Below are positions 34,181 to 45,785 of a DNA stretch of 64,000 bases, piece after piece. The first letter of the stretch is position 1; the number at the start of each line of letters is the position of its first letter. The position numbers were made by a program, and so were the translations under genes. This DNA is from Marthasterias glacialis (lineage: Eukaryota > Echinodermata > Asteroidea > Forcipulatida > Asteriidae). Location: the NCBI GenBank assembly GCA_911728455.2, contig OU452234.1, forward strand, positions 5,842,549 to 5,906,548. The letters run 5' to 3'. The notes under the pieces were generated by a model that worked only from the letters and a program-made list of their open reading frames with translations, was not told where the DNA came from and ran no database searches.

Positions 34181-34639
34181 TTTATTTGAACTACAATATA
34201 AGTCCGTCGTTTTAGTTGTTATTGACTGGTTCATTGTCTGCTATGTTCACATTTCAAGGGCCACGTCACACAGAGCAGTTTTTACAGGCAACTTGGAGGC
34301 AACCAACTTCACCGCATGCAAAAGAAACACTTTGGTAGATCAAGAGTTACTTTTCTAATAATGTCTGAATACAACCCTCAAGAAAATCAGGTGAAAATTG
34401 AAATGTGGATGCCTTTTCTTTTTTTGGAGATAGCCTGGAACTGGTTGCCTGATAGTTGCCTCATGTGACATGACATTGTTTCCGTGCAGAGGACCAGGGA
34501 CCACAAACATGACAATGCTTACCTTGGCTTACCGTGGAATTCTGTGCTTACAGCGGAATTCTGTACTTACCGCGGAATTCTGTGCTTACCGTGCCCTGTA
34601 AAGCCTGTTAATCTATGGGCCAGAAGCGCAAGAGTCTAT

Positions 34640-34845
34640 GTTAAGCAGTGCCATGAAATCAGATCTAATCAACTGGAGACTCCCCTACCCCAACAGAGGC
34701 AGAAGATCAATGAACTATTCAGATGCTGTTGCCAGGGCATACAACAAGAACTAGATGACCTAGCCTGCCTGACGACTGACAGAGAAGCCTGGAGAGACAA
34801 TTTCAGACTCAATCTCCAGCTGCAGCCGAAGGAAGGTGATGATGG
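34640..34845 (+). pseudogene. short conserved-looking coding fragment, probably retroelement-derived
   Basis: A reading frame contains QRQKINELFR and DLACLTTDREAWRDN. A D-R-x-x-W-R block after a C-terminal helix is often seen at the end of non-LTR reverse transcriptases, so I favour a retroelement remnant. The stretch also has exon-like borders (CTCCCCTACCCCAACAG before, GAAG|GTGATG after), so a missed exon is the alternative. No start or remaining domains are present. Confidence 0.3.
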
Positions 34846-34897
34846 TAAAAATAATGCACAGGGTTTTGATAGTTTTATTGATGCAACATTTTAAAAG

Positions 34898-35110
34898 TTA
34901 AAGGGGCTGTGTTGTCATGATTATAGCAGGCCTGTGGCTGTGCATGGAACGATGAACTCTCACCCATACACTGCACACACACACGCTTGCGGTCAAATCA
35001 CACAGGGTGCCATCTTTGTTAAACTGTGATGTGACCACCTGTGCACATGCACGCGTAGTAACTGGGTTATTCCATTTACTGCTATAATCATGATGACACA
35101 GCCCCTTTAA
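34898..35110. mobile_element. complete 213-bp TTAA MITE B
   Basis: TTAAAGGGGCTGTGTTGTCA ... and its inverse TGATGACACAGCCCCTTTAA give TIRs of about 31 bp with two mismatches, bounded by TTAA. Other copies: 25475 and 35428. Confidence 0.88.
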
Positions 35111-35427
35111 TCCTTGAATTGCTTGGTGTTTTCTTGGGTTGACTAGTTTAAATTATGCAAAAAATTGTCAATTGCCTCACGTTTCGACCCTAGCAGAGTC
35201 TTTCTCAAAGGCTAAAACGTAGCTTAAATGATGTTGTATTTTGTAGGCATTATGCAGGTTTTAAAGTCAAACTGCTGCTATCAAAAGTGTCAACTCTTAA
35301 TCATTCCAAATACTATCAAATATGTTTGAAATAAATATAAATAAATTGTTTCAAATTGTAATTCTGGGAAAGAATAAACACATTTTCAATTGAAAATGAC
35401 CCTTAATTAAGAAAACTGAATTGAATA

Positions 35428-35587
35428 TTAAATGGGCTGTGTTGTCATGATTATAGCAGGCCTGTGGCTGTGCATGGAAAGATGAACTCTTACCCAGATA
35501 CTGCACACGCGCGCACTTGTGGTCAAATCACAAAGGGTGCCGTCTTTGTCAAACTTTGATGTGACCGCCGGCGCGCACGCACACGTA
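35428..35587. mobile_element. MITE B, truncated by another MITE
   Basis: Starts TTAAATGGGCTGTGTTGTCA and follows the 34898 copy up to the CGCACGCACACGTA stretch, then stops at the next element. Its right TIR is missing. Confidence 0.8.
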
Positions 35588-35810
35588 TAGACCTTTCCAG
35601 TGAAATATGTAAATTGAACAACGCGCGTGCGCGCTTATATTTTGGTTGGCAAAATTTTGGGAACAGTGCACCTTTTGCATGAAACTGATGGAAGCGTGAC
35701 GCGTATGCGCTTTGTGCGTCTGCTTTGCGCATATTTCTATGGCGTTTGACAACCAACAGGGTCTGTACGCATGCGTGAATGTATTTAGCATATCTCATGG
35801 GAAAGGTCCA
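35588..35810. mobile_element. MITE (TAGACCTTTCCAGTGAAATATG)
   Basis: TAGACCTTTCCAGTGAAATA and TATCTCATGGGAAAGGTCCA pair. Relative of 8179-8401; the interior is rich in GCGC/TGCGC words. Confidence 0.75.
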
Positions 35811-36136
35811 TTAGCTAGGTTGTTTCTTTGAGCGCGTATGGAGTTGGTGCTGGCGTGATTTGTTTCCAACAACAATGACATCACAAACATTTACTTACTT
35901 AATGTGTAGTGAGACTTTTGAATGCGAACAAAAGTAACTGTAACTAGCGAAAGCTACATTTTGACATACTTGATTTTTACGAATAATTACTTTTAAGTAT
36001 ATTAGTCACCTCAAAATAAAACATTTTTAAACACATATCTTCGAAATAGGTGTAGTAATTTCCATTTTCACATTTAAATAACTGAACAAAGTTTGTGAAA
36101 TATAGGCTGAGAATGTTAGATGCGTAAAACTTTTAA

Positions 36137-36344
36137 CCAATCACAGCCATCGTCGCTGCATGCTAAATGAGCTGGTGTTGCTAACAACTTATTTCCGCTC
36201 ACCATCGTTATACAGAAGGTTGTCCTCGCGTACCGCTGCATTTTTATTGATTTTTTCCCCTAAGATTTCCTTATTGCAACTTTCCTCCAGTTTTATTATT
36301 TTGCCTTTGAATTCTTAGACGGATAGCTCTATATAACATCCATC
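36137..36344 (+). promoter_or_regulatory. putative promoter and 5' UTR of the ADP/ATP translocase gene
   Basis: A CCAAT box (AACCAATCACAGCC) lies about 200 bp before the start codon. A pyrimidine-rich stretch (36240-36310) precedes it. No TATA box was recognised. The exact start of transcription cannot be read from sequence. Confidence 0.35.
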
Positions 36345-37356
36345 ATGGGTTTCGATGCGATGTCCTTCTTGAAGGATTTGATGGCCGGCGGGACTGCTGC
36401 AGCTATCTCCAAGACTGCAGTGGCACCCATTGAACGCGTCAAACTCCTGCTGCAGGTAAGTTAAAACAGAACCACATAGGAGATTGATGAACTGATTAAA
36501 ATAGAATGCATTTCATGGTCACAACAATATCAAATATTTTGAAGTAAGGTAATGCTGTGGCATTATTTTCTTTCAACAGGTTCAGGCTGCTTCTACTCAG
36601 ATTGCAGCCGATAAGCAGTACAAAGGCATCATTGACTGCTTCTCCCGTGTGACCAAAGAACAAGGATTCACCTCATTGTGGCGTGGCAATCTAGCAAATG
36701 TCATCCGCTACTTTCCAACTCAGGCTCTCAACTTCGCCTTCAAGGACAAGTACAAGCAGATCTTCCTCAGCGGTGTGGACAAGAAGAAACAGTTTCCCCG
36801 CTACTTTGCTGGCAACCTTGCCTCCGGTGGCGCTGCTGGTGCAACCTCCTTGTGTTTCGTCTATCCCCTGGACTTCGCCAGGACTCGCCTGGCTGCGGAC
36901 GTCGGGAAAGCTGGTGGTGGTCGTGAGTTCAAGGGTCTCGGAGACTGCCTGACCAAGATTGCCAAGTCCGATGGGATCAAGGGACTGTACCGTGGCTTCG
37001 GTGTGTCCGTTCAGGGCATCATCATCTACCGAGCAGCATACTTTGGCACCTACGACACGCTGAAGTCACTGGTTCCAACCGAGTACAACAACTTCTTCGT
37101 TAGCTGGATGATCGCCCAGGCCGTTACCACTGGGTCTGGTGTGGTTAGCTACCCATTTGACACCGTTCGTCGTCGTATGATGATGCAGTCTGGCCGCAAA
37201 GACATCTTGTACAAGGGAACCTTGGATTGCTGGAGTAAGATCTTCAAGCAGGAGGGACCATCAGCCTTCTTCAAGGGGGCTTTGTCCAACGTTCTCCGCG
37301 GTACAGGAGGCGCCTTGGTACTCGTCTTATATGACGAGATCAAGAAACTTTTGTAG
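36345..37356 (+). CDS. SLC25A4/5/6: ADP/ATP translocase (mitochondrial adenine nucleotide carrier)
   Basis: This inner mitochondrial membrane antiporter exchanges matrix ATP for cytosolic ADP. Two exons, 36345-36455 (37 codons) and 36580-37356, separated by a 124-bp phase-0 intron after LLLQ, give 295 residues (vertebrate proteins 297-298). All three mitochondrial-carrier signatures are visible: [10 protein letters not shown] at 28-37, [11 protein letters not shown] at 132-142 and [13 protein letters not shown] at 228-240. RRRMMM (234-239) is the hallmark of true nucleotide translocases. Six transmembrane helices are expected from the family. The start [16 protein letters not shown] matches the family N-terminus. 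Coding sequence is much more GC-rich at third positions than its surroundings, as usual for a highly expressed gene. Vertebrate genes have more introns. Paralogue identity cannot be fixed. Confidence 0.98.
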
Positions 37357-38401
37357 ACATCTTAATTGAAAAAAAAACAACCACTTTTTTTTTTAAACCT
37401 ACCAACAAGTTTCTGTCTAAGTTCGAATCCAGTCACTTGGAATGACATTGACAGTATAATTATTTCTCATCTTAGTTTAGTAGGCTATATTGTTAGTTCG
37501 CACAACAATCTGAATGCTTACTCAAGCCCTGGTTTCTCCTTGTAGGCCTACTGGTGGTCTTCTTTAATATTAGGGTTTTTAGGACAAGTGAAACTGACCC
37601 CGAATTTTCCTGGTTTCACGAATTAATTATTTGTTACAGTGTTATTTTATTCTTCCAATATCTACCAAGATGTATAATTATTTCAATCCGTCCAAAAACA
37701 CTAATGGCAATCGATATTTTTTATGATTTTGGCGTATTTAAAAACAATTTAATTTCCAAATTCAGTCGCATAGTTTTCGCCTTTCAGCTTTTGATTTTTG
37801 ATTTAAAAGTCTCCTTACAAAACACATCATTTTAAAATTTTGATTAAAACACACCTTGTATGTACATATGCTTTTAGTGTTATCAATGTTTTGAAATTTA
37901 CCCCAAAATAGTGGCGATGTTTGGATGGTTGTAGCAAGGAGACATTTCTACTTGATGCGTATTTATTTTATCTTTTCCCCTTATCAAAATGTAAGGTGGA
38001 AGAGGTAGGGGTCCTCTTCCCTAACCCCCACACCAGACTCCGGGTCACTGCCAGGGTTATGATTAAAACACGCTTTGATGAATAACATTTCCTAAATAAT
38101 TATCTGAGAGGGTACGGAGAATTTAGAAGTTGTCCGTTGGTTTAATACATGCATTTAACGTTTAAGTTGCTTATTCTCCTAAACTTGTTTAGGTCAAATC
38201 CTTTGGAGTCAACAATTTCTCTGACAGGGATGATCATTAAACTTTCAGGAACGATAAATTAAATCTTCCCTTCCCATAGTCCAAAAGTCTACAGAACACT
38301 TTGTAAATTACCACTGCCTATTCGAAATACTTATTGAACAGCTCAATTTGAATGTTGTACCTTTATTTTGCATGATACCTTCAGTAAAATGTGAAAATAA
38401 A
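37357..38401 (+). other. 3' UTR and flank of the translocase gene
   Basis: AT-rich sequence without a repeat family I recognise. The first clear AATAAA is at 38396-38401, so the UTR may be up to about 1 kb. Otherwise nothing is visible. Confidence 0.4.
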
Positions 38402-38519
38402 TCCCCATAAAAAAAGTACCAAAATCTGAGTCCATGACATCACGGGGTTGGCTTTGTTATGCAAACTATCACAGTAGTCACGCCCCTATCTTTGTCACGT
38501 GCGCCCTCACGAAACCAAA

Positions 38520-38612
38520 ATGGCTGACTGCAAAAAGACTCCACGTTTTCTCTTCAGTTTTGCCGCATTCTGTCGTCAATTCAGTGGATGAAAAAACAGA
38601 ACAGTTAGTGAG
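38520..38612 (+). CDS. candidate first exon of an unidentified transcript
   Basis: ACCAAAATGGCTGAC resembles a YY1/Kozak-type start, and a strong donor (GTGAG|GTGAGT) follows at 38612-38617. The frame from this ATG closes after 23 codons (MADCKKTPRFLFSFAAFCRQ...), so it would be a micro-ORF or the exon is non-coding. An overlapping frame stays open into the donor. Acceptor and donor-like borders around GGACTGGGAACAGATTAG (39747-39764) could form the next exon. No homology is recognised. Confidence 0.25.
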
Positions 38613-38967
38613 GTGAGTTGAAAATTACTTATAGTATGACTTGAAGATATTCTCTGGTGGTTATATGAGGTTTGAAGCAGTTAAAATAGACCAAAATATT
38701 AAGGCTCAGCGGCAACTTTGAAAACACGTGGTAAAAAAATTGTATCCAGTTTTGCGGTTATTAATATTAAAACATTTAACATGTAAAATAATGTCATTTG
38801 TAAATGTCAACATTGTACTGTAGATTGGCAGATTAGGTACACAACACCCTATACATAAAACCTTAAGCATTAAGTTGCCATACCTCTACTCTAGCCCCCC
38901 CCCCCCCAAGTGTCTTTGCCTGCCTCCAGGCCCCCCATGCCTTTTTTGCCCTTGCTTCCCCGCCCCC

Positions 38968-39701
38968 TACTCCTAGAACTATGAGGTTTGTTCCGCTATC
39001 GTCTCCACGAACCTCATAGAGTGATATGTACAAAATCCTATTCGAAACTTTCTGCCCTTCACGTTTACATGGCTACAGTTCTTTTTTGAAATCAGATCTC
39101 GCCAAAACTAGGCTCTATGTGTTCTTTCAACTCTGATCGAGCGTTGCACTGGTCCAGAAAATCCACTCCGCAAACTAAAAGTTGTTAAAAAGTGATAAAT
39201 TCTCACCGCAATTCAGATCCCATTCAAACAGTATTGCAACAAATATGGCGACCGGAGTTGCAAAATTCACTGGTATGCTGCTATGCGGTGCGCTGGTCCT
39301 ATGGGCTGGTTCCGCGTACCAGTTAATTTAAAAATTTGTAAAATTAACTGGTACACGGACCAGCCCATAGGACCAGCGCACCGCATAGCAGCATACCAGT
39401 GAATTTTGCAACTCCGGTCGCCATATTTGTTGCAATACTGTTTGAATGGGATCTGAATTGCGGTGAGAATTTATCACTTTCTAACAACTTTTAGTTTGCG
39501 GAGTGGATTTTCTGGACCAGTGCAACGCTCGATCAGAGTTGAAAGAACACATAGAGCCTAGTTTTGGCGAGATCTGATTTCAAAAAAGAACTGTAGCCAT
39601 GTAAACGTGAAGGGCAGAAAGTTTCGAATAGGATTTTGTACATATCACTCTATGAGGTTCGTGGAGACGATAGCGGAACAAACCTCATAGTTCTAGGAGT
39701 A
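38968..39701. repeat. 734-bp near-perfect palindrome
   Basis: Two arms of about 362 bp (outer TACTCCTAGAACTATGAGGT, inner TACCAGTTAATTT) meet around a spacer of about 10 bp near 39334. Only scattered differences separate the arms (TCC-GCG versus CC-GTG near the centre). The left arm contains an ATG-initiated 28-codon ORF at 39245-39331 (MATGVAKFTGMLLCG... hydrophobic, ending before TAA); the right arm copy on the - strand is shifted by an indel. It may be a fold-back transposon or an inverted duplication of a gene's first exon. Confidence 0.93.
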
Positions 39702-39806
39702 CCCGCCCCCATGAACATTTCTGACTCATTTCATTTTCACCACAGGGACTGGGAACAGATTAGGTGAGCGTTTAAACCTAACACTCAGCATTTATGCATA
39801 CTAAAA

Positions 39807-40158
39807 GGGCAGGGCTGTAACTAGGGTAAAATTTTAGGGGGGCACAAGGGGGGGACACCATTTATACTAGGGGGCACTTTTGGCCAATTAAAACTGCAGT
39901 GTCTGTTTGTATTTTTCCTAAACAAGCCTCTTTTCAGCGCTCTTCTGACGTGTTAAGGTAAAACAAAATACCTTTTGTGTGTAAATAATACAAAATAGTT
40001 TTAAAAAACATTGAAATTACTACATAAAAGCTCATAAAATGTACTTTTTATTCTGGTATATTTTAATCTCAGAAGTCCAGATTTCAAATGGGGGGGGGCA
40101 CGGACATCAGTTTGGGTGCACGCGTCGCTCCCCCCTTCCCCCTCTTAGTTATGCTACT
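39807..40158. mobile_element. hAT-like MITE (CAGGGCTGTAACTAG ... CTTAGTTATGCTACTG)
   Basis: Inverted ends CAG-GTAACTA / TAGTTA-CTG with G-rich and C-rich subterminal blocks. Shares CATTGAAATTACTACATAAA and TTTAATCTCAGAAGTCCAGA with the next copy at 40738. Confidence 0.7.
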
Positions 40159-40514
40159 GAAAAAGGGTTGGGGAGGAGGGTACTCCCATAAATAGTGCCA
40201 ATACGCTGGCCTACCTCTGCTTCTTGGCCCTACGAACCGTCTGACCCACGCTGTAACATCAACTTTCGAATTGAGACTTACATTTTTTTGCCAAAATGTT
40301 TCCCTTGATGATTGCTTGGGTAATGCCGGCAAGTCTAGGGAGGGGGACTGAAATGGAACCATCTTGAAATTGAAGTAACACATTTTTGGCGTACTTAAAA
40401 ACAGGTTAATTTCCAAATTCAATCGCTTCGGCATAGTTTTGGCCTTTCAACTTTTGAAATAATAAGAACACTGCACTGCCAACTCTACTGTTACTACCAA
40501 TCATGTACTTATAC

Positions 40515-40737
40515 TTATCAGCAGCTAGACCTAATAATAATAATAATACGCAGTTCTTATATAGCACTTTATCACACCTGATGGGCGTATCAAAGCGCTC
40601 AGTATTTTTTCCTGTGAGGTATGCGCAGTTATGATTTGAAGTATGAGACCTGTTCCTTTACATAGCACCATATAACGGTTTACAAGGTGCTGTGGCGCAA
40701 TCTGCAGCCGATCAACTAGTAACTGGGACGCTGTACT
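40515..40737 (-). mobile_element. SINE tail fragment with microsatellite
   Basis: Begins TAATAATAATAATAATACGC, then AGTTCTTATATAGCACTTTA and CAATCTGCAGCCGATCAACTA. This is the reverse complement of the family-L SINE tail seen at 33125-33400. Confidence 0.65.
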
Positions 40738-41012
40738 CAGCGCCGTAACTAGGTAAAATATTTTGTTTGTATTTTTCCTAAGCAAACTCCTTTTCAGCGC
40801 TCATCTAATGTTGCGGTTAAACAAAATATATTCTGCGTGTAAATAATAATAAAAAAATCTTTTAAAAACATTGAAATTACTACATAAAAGCTCATAAAAA
40901 GTGACATTTTGTTCTGGTAATCTTTAATCTCAAAAGTCCAGATTTCAAATGGGGGGGCATGGACATCAGTTGGGGGGGGGGCACATGCCCCCTTCCCCTT
41001 CTTAGCACCACT
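40738..41012. mobile_element. hAT-like MITE, second copy
   Basis: CAGCGCCGTAACTAGG left, CTTCTTAGCACCACTG right, same interior as 39807. It is inserted in the preceding SINE fragment, whose sequence resumes at about 41012 (CCTGTACTCC). Confidence 0.65.
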
Positions 41013-41300
41013 GCCTGTACTCCTTTTTTGAGATGTTGACATTTTATAGGTCGTACTAGCGCCCAAGTCCTTTTTGGCGCTGTGACGATTATGACAAAGT
41101 GGATTTAAAACGAATCTGTGATACCCTGTTCAAAAAATTGCCAAATTACAACAAAGACTTAACAGAATTGCTGGAAAATAGTATACTGGCTTCTCAATAT
41201 ACCAAAGATGAAAGAAAAGGCATTTAATTGTACTTGAGATCATTTTCGGTCCTCCAAATCGATTTTTTTAGCCCACTAAAAATTTTGCCATTACAGTCTC
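41013..41300 (+). repeat. interspersed repeat, copy of 13780-14060
   Basis: Shares GTCGTACTAGCGCCCAAGT, GTGGATTTAAAACGAATCTG and GGTCCTCCAAATCGATTTTT with the THOC1 intron 1 copy. Confidence 0.6.
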
Positions 41301-41354
41301 CATTTTACTTCTAATAGTCACTTGATACATGTACCAAACAACTGTTTCCTTATG

Positions 41355-41775
41355 TGTATTAACGCTGCGAGGATTGCGTGTTCGCTGATGCCCTGACTTG
41401 CATATATTGTTTTGCGTAGTCAACGCCGGATACCGGCTGTGTAGTGTTGTCTGCACAGCGCTGGTTGAAATGTCTGTTCCCTCGATCCTCTGTGTAGCCA
41501 CAGGTGGGGTTGTGCACTGAGGTAAAATGTGGTCTTAAAAAATATGGTGCTATTCGTGGGACACTTGTGTTGAACATATCAGTTTATTTTTCTGCACAGT
41601 TAACGCAGGATACCAGCTGTGTAGTATAGGCTGGTTGAAATGCATGATCCCTCTGTAGCCATTGTGGGGGGTGGGGGTCGATAACACTCCACAGCTGGTA
41701 TCCTGCATTGACTGTGCAATACGTTATGCAACTCAGGGCATCAGCAAACACGCAATCCTCATGCGTTTATATGAC
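41355..41775. repeat. inverted repeat with an additional direct copy in the loop
   Basis: Left arm 41361-41440 (GAGGATTGCGTGTTCGCTGA ... CAACGCCGGATACCGGCTGTG) pairs with right arm 41690-41770 (CACAGCTGGTATCCTGCATTG ... CAGCAAACACGCAATCCTC). A partial third copy (AACGCAGGATACCAGCTGTG) lies in the loop near 41602. Confidence 0.8.
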
Positions 41776-42930
41776 TTTTTGCAGTTCAGAAAACAGGCGT
41801 TGATGATAATGCAGTATCACGTTGCTGAATTCAGTAAAATGGCGAATCTAATGGCTGCATGGCAGGCAGTGAACCTTAAAAAAAACATTGATTAGGAAGA
41901 CAGAAAATGATCGTGTTATGTCACAGGCCTCGATCTTTACCGCGGCCTATGGCCCCAGTGCCCCTTAAAAAAATACACGTCACGGCCAATTTGGCCAGCA
42001 CGCTCTTCTGACAGATCGTCCGACCAGTTACACTTTTCCATTAATTTTACGGTTCGAACAATTTCTATTGAATGGGCTGCATTGCATTTTCATCACGATG
42101 TACACAACGCATTATCCACACACAAACGAGCCGAATTAAAAAAAAAAAGAAGCACAGTGCCCCAGTTACCAGGTCTACATGTATATCTAACTGTAATGTA
42201 CAAGATTTCAGCTTCCTTACAATATAATGAAACGTACAATTGTTAGACTTGATGAGAAGAAACTTACCTGAATAGTAGGGGTGTCTGTCAATTCGGATCA
42301 ATCATGAAACGTGTGTGATCAATAGGCGGTTGTAAGCAATTCAAAGAGAAGTTTTGATTGGACAAGAAATAGTTATCATCGACATGCTGGTGGTTATGTT
42401 GACCAATGGCAATGAATTTTGGAACAGTATTAGGCAAGAGTTGGTAATGTCGAATACCATGCTAACAGAAAGTTACGCTTACAGAACGTTGTACCACAGC
42501 GGTCGCCGAACTGTGTTTTTGCTAGGATTTGAAAAAGTGGGAGTGCAAATTGAAAAATAGGGTGTGTAAATTTTTCACCGAAAATCTACACAGAATGCAG
42601 ACCACAAGTGCCGCGTCAACTCTTTCAAATTACCTTGAAAATGTAATTCTGTTTTTATAACTAATTAATCTGAAAGAAATAGCATTAAGGGCACAGGAAG
42701 CTATATTTATGCTCTGTCTTATGAATACCTGTTATTGTGGAGTTTATACAAAGAAATTAACTTAGTCTCCTCCTTTAAATATTGGTAATGAGACATTACT
42801 CAGTGCATGTAGGTGCAGGGAAATGGCTTTTGTTTATTTGCAATAACCATAAAAAACTGTGGTTGCCAATTAACAAGTCTCTTCAATGATATGCACAATA
42901 ATAAGAGTCTCAATAAATATATTATTATAT
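41776..42930. other. non-coding stretch
   Basis: AT-rich sequence with short open frames of no recognisable family. I see no gene or classified repeat here. Confidence 0.4.
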
Positions 42931-42933
42931 TTG

Positions 42934-44231
42934 AAGCCTGTGCGTTTACTGTTATTTTTGTAAACGTGTAACCGTTTCTGAAACGGTTGGTTTAATAGAC
43001 ATGCAACCATCTGTTAAAAACAAAAACGCTAACACAGCGACGGCGCATGTGGTCAAAACATTCGTCTTGATCACAACATTTTGATTTCGAGCAACCACCC
43101 CGCAAAACAAAAGCCAAAAACAAGAATAAACAAATCTGACATTTTGCTGTAAAATACTCTTTCCATTCATCTAGGGTATCCTAAATGTTATCAATTTAGC
43201 AAAATAAAGCCTACATGTACATGTTGGGTAGTTTTTCATAAAAAAGTTGCAATTGCATAGGAACTTGCTACGCTGACCATGCTTCCGACGGCTTTTGCGT
43301 GCACACCAGCGACGACAATGCTGTGTAAATGTCTAGCAGTTGGGGCACCAGCGATGTCCCCAGCATGTGCAGACCCATCTAGTCTTAGGTGAAGGCGTTT
43401 TGTCATATATAGCACTTGTAGACCGGTTCCCAGTCCCTGCATCATTCTCTGCTGACTGTATATATAGGGACCGGTAGTTACTACCGTTATGGCGCTTTTG
43501 ATAGGCCCTCGATTGCGCGGGCGCAGTAATAATTTTCTAGCTCTAGAGATGATGTTTGTGACGTGTGCATGTTGTTATTTGACACTAGCTCACGTGATTA
43601 TCGTAACCCTTTCCGCTGACATATAGTGAACCAACCTTCAGCATCAAAATTCAAGCTAAGTTTAGAAGCATATTTTAACTAACGTTAGTATGCACGATGA
43701 GAGATTCTGAGACTATGTGAGCATCATGTTTTGTGTAAAGGCCACATTGTATTATGGAATTACGTAGTCTAATATGCTAATTCTAATTAGCATATAACTA
43801 GCAGAAATCTGCCAGATATATGCAAATTTTCGTTACCCGCTACCGGTCTCTATATTCAGTCAGAACATAAACTATGTAGGGACCGGGAACCAGTCTAATA
43901 GCACTTGTATATTTCAGCAATACAGGGCACACTCTCCCATTCTTTCGGGTTGTTTGAAAATGCCCTCTGGCGCATAAATGTTTCTTGCAGTTACATGTAA
44001 TGTAGCAGGCAAAGGCGAGATAACGAAGACTATCAGCCTGTAAATTATTGGAAACAATGCGACTGCTTACATGTCGCACGGATACATATTCTGCATTGCG
44101 TACATCATGAGCGCAATGTGGTCTGTTTTCGGGGCACTTTCAAGTGAAGTTTTTTACTGTTATTTGCACCGTAAAAATATAAACATGTAACCCGTGATCA
44201 GTTGGGTTAACCTTGTAACCGGCACAGGCTT
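42934..44231. mobile_element. ~1.3-kb DNA element (AAGCCTGTGC ... GCACAGGCTT) with nested MITE
   Basis: The ends AAGCCTGTGC and GCACAGGCTT are exact inverses, and subterminal AAACGTGTAACCG / TGTAACCGG repeat in inverse. Without the nested MITE it is about 820 bp. Paralogues are at 45370-45590 (right-end fragment) and 52818-54366. No transposase was recognised. Confidence 0.75.
43419..43897. mobile_element. nested 479-bp MITE with 10-bp target duplication
   Basis: Ends TAGACCGGTTCCCAGTCCCT and AGGGACCGGGAACCAGTCTA are inverse, with the 10-mer ATAGCACTTG on both sides (43409-43418 and 43898-43907). The paralogous site near 53890 lacks the insertion and has a single target copy. A 10-bp duplication is in the Mutator-like range. 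Confidence 0.88.
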
Positions 44232-44800
44232 ACTATATTTATTTCATTACAGGTTAGCTACATGTAAGCACAGGTCTTGACTTTGAGGTGGCATAACATT
44301 TTTTATTATTCTTAAATGAATGAATAATAATAACTTTAAAACTGGGACACAGGTCAGTGGATATTTTCTGTGACCCCAAATGTGAAACAGCACTGTAAGT
44401 ACTTTCATGTGACAAGTAAATTATTTATGAAAAATAAGTGTGTGAAGTTAATTTAATAAGAAGATTAAGTTCGGGCGGTTTTTCGGTATTACCAAGCAGT
44501 TACAGTATTTGTTTAATACCGAACGATACAGAGAACTGTTTAAGAAATACTGGCGCACTTGTTATAAACAAAACAGTGACCGCATGTGCTGCAGCCTATA
44601 CAAAAAGCAGTGAGCAGATTCAGAACGGTACCTCAATACAATACTTTAAGCTTATCTGTAATGCCATTTACCAGAACAACGCAAGACCATCATCCATTCA
44701 CCTGATAGCAGTGTGTTTATTTGCGATCCAGCATCCGTCAGTCGAGTGATTCCCATGTGCACGTTCTTTACTTGATTTGGTTGAGCTACATGTAACTGTG

Positions 44801-44832
44801 TAGAGGGCGCTACATTTTTATAGCGCCCTCTA
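44801..44832. repeat. short hairpin TAGAGGGCGCTA
   Basis: A perfect 12-bp stem TAGAGGGCGCTA / TAGCGCCCTCTA surrounds an 8-base AT loop. Confidence 0.8.
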
Positions 44833-45369
44833 CCGGCAGCTAATATAAACTGTGGCAAACAGCGTCAATCAGTGGCAAACTTCTGATAAACTCTGTCAAT
44901 CTGCAGCGTCTTGGTTACACGTGCAAATCCAGGGTAATCGGCAGCCTGGTTAAGACTACTTATCAGCAATGTACAACTGGGGTGTGCGGGTACCAAGAAA
45001 CTGATTGTACACACACACACACCGAGATCCCAAATGTATAGCGGTATTTTCATCAAGTGTCAACTGTGACAAATTCATAGCGCTGATACACGAACTGTAA
45101 GCTATTTCTGATAACTTTCATGTTGAAAACAAGTCAAATTATTTATCCTGTTATTCTTAAAATATAAAGACAAGCTCAGCGGTAGCAGCTGGTGCTAAAT
45201 AACGGTGATTGTAGTGCCTCAATTCCCCATGAAAAAAGTTCCAGGTAATACCAAATACTGCGATATTTTGGAGACGGTATTACTGAGTACCCAAAACTTA
45301 AATACCGCCCAAGCTTAAAGGAGATCTATGCAAGTAACTTTAAGACTGACTTGATAAAATTAAAAGAGA

Positions 45370-45590
45370 TAACGAAGACTATCAGCCTATAAACTATTGC
45401 AAATGATGCAAATGCTTAAATGTCGCACGGATATTACATTCTGCATTGCGTACATCGTGATTGCAAATGTGGTGTGTGTTTCGGGTCACTTTCGTGTTCA
45501 GTTTTTTACGGTTATCTTCACCGTAAAAATGTAAACGTGTAACCGGACGATCGGTCGTTAACTGTGTAACCGGCACAGGCTTACTCAAAT
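45370..45590 (+). mobile_element. right-end fragment of the 42934 element
   Basis: AACGAAGACTATCAGCCTAT, TGTCGCACGGATATTACATT, TGCATTGCGTACATC and TAACCGGCACAGGCTTACTC follow the 44020-44231 segment. It lacks both nested MITEs. Confidence 0.75.
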
Positions 45591-45785
45591 CCCATACATT
45601 CTATTGCATTTCGATGCATTTAGCAGGGTTTTTATTTCAACTGTGTTGCATTTTCATGTATTTAGCACTCGATGGTGGATATTAATTTAATATAAATGAT
45701 TCCAAACCCAATCTGAAATCTGGCAAAGATGTTTGTAAATCCGCATGTATGTAATTTTTTCGTCATTCGTTTTTCCCAACAACAG

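Noticed and set aside
36678-36952. Alternative-frame ORFs within the translocase
   Set aside because: Shadows of the high-GC3 translocase frame.
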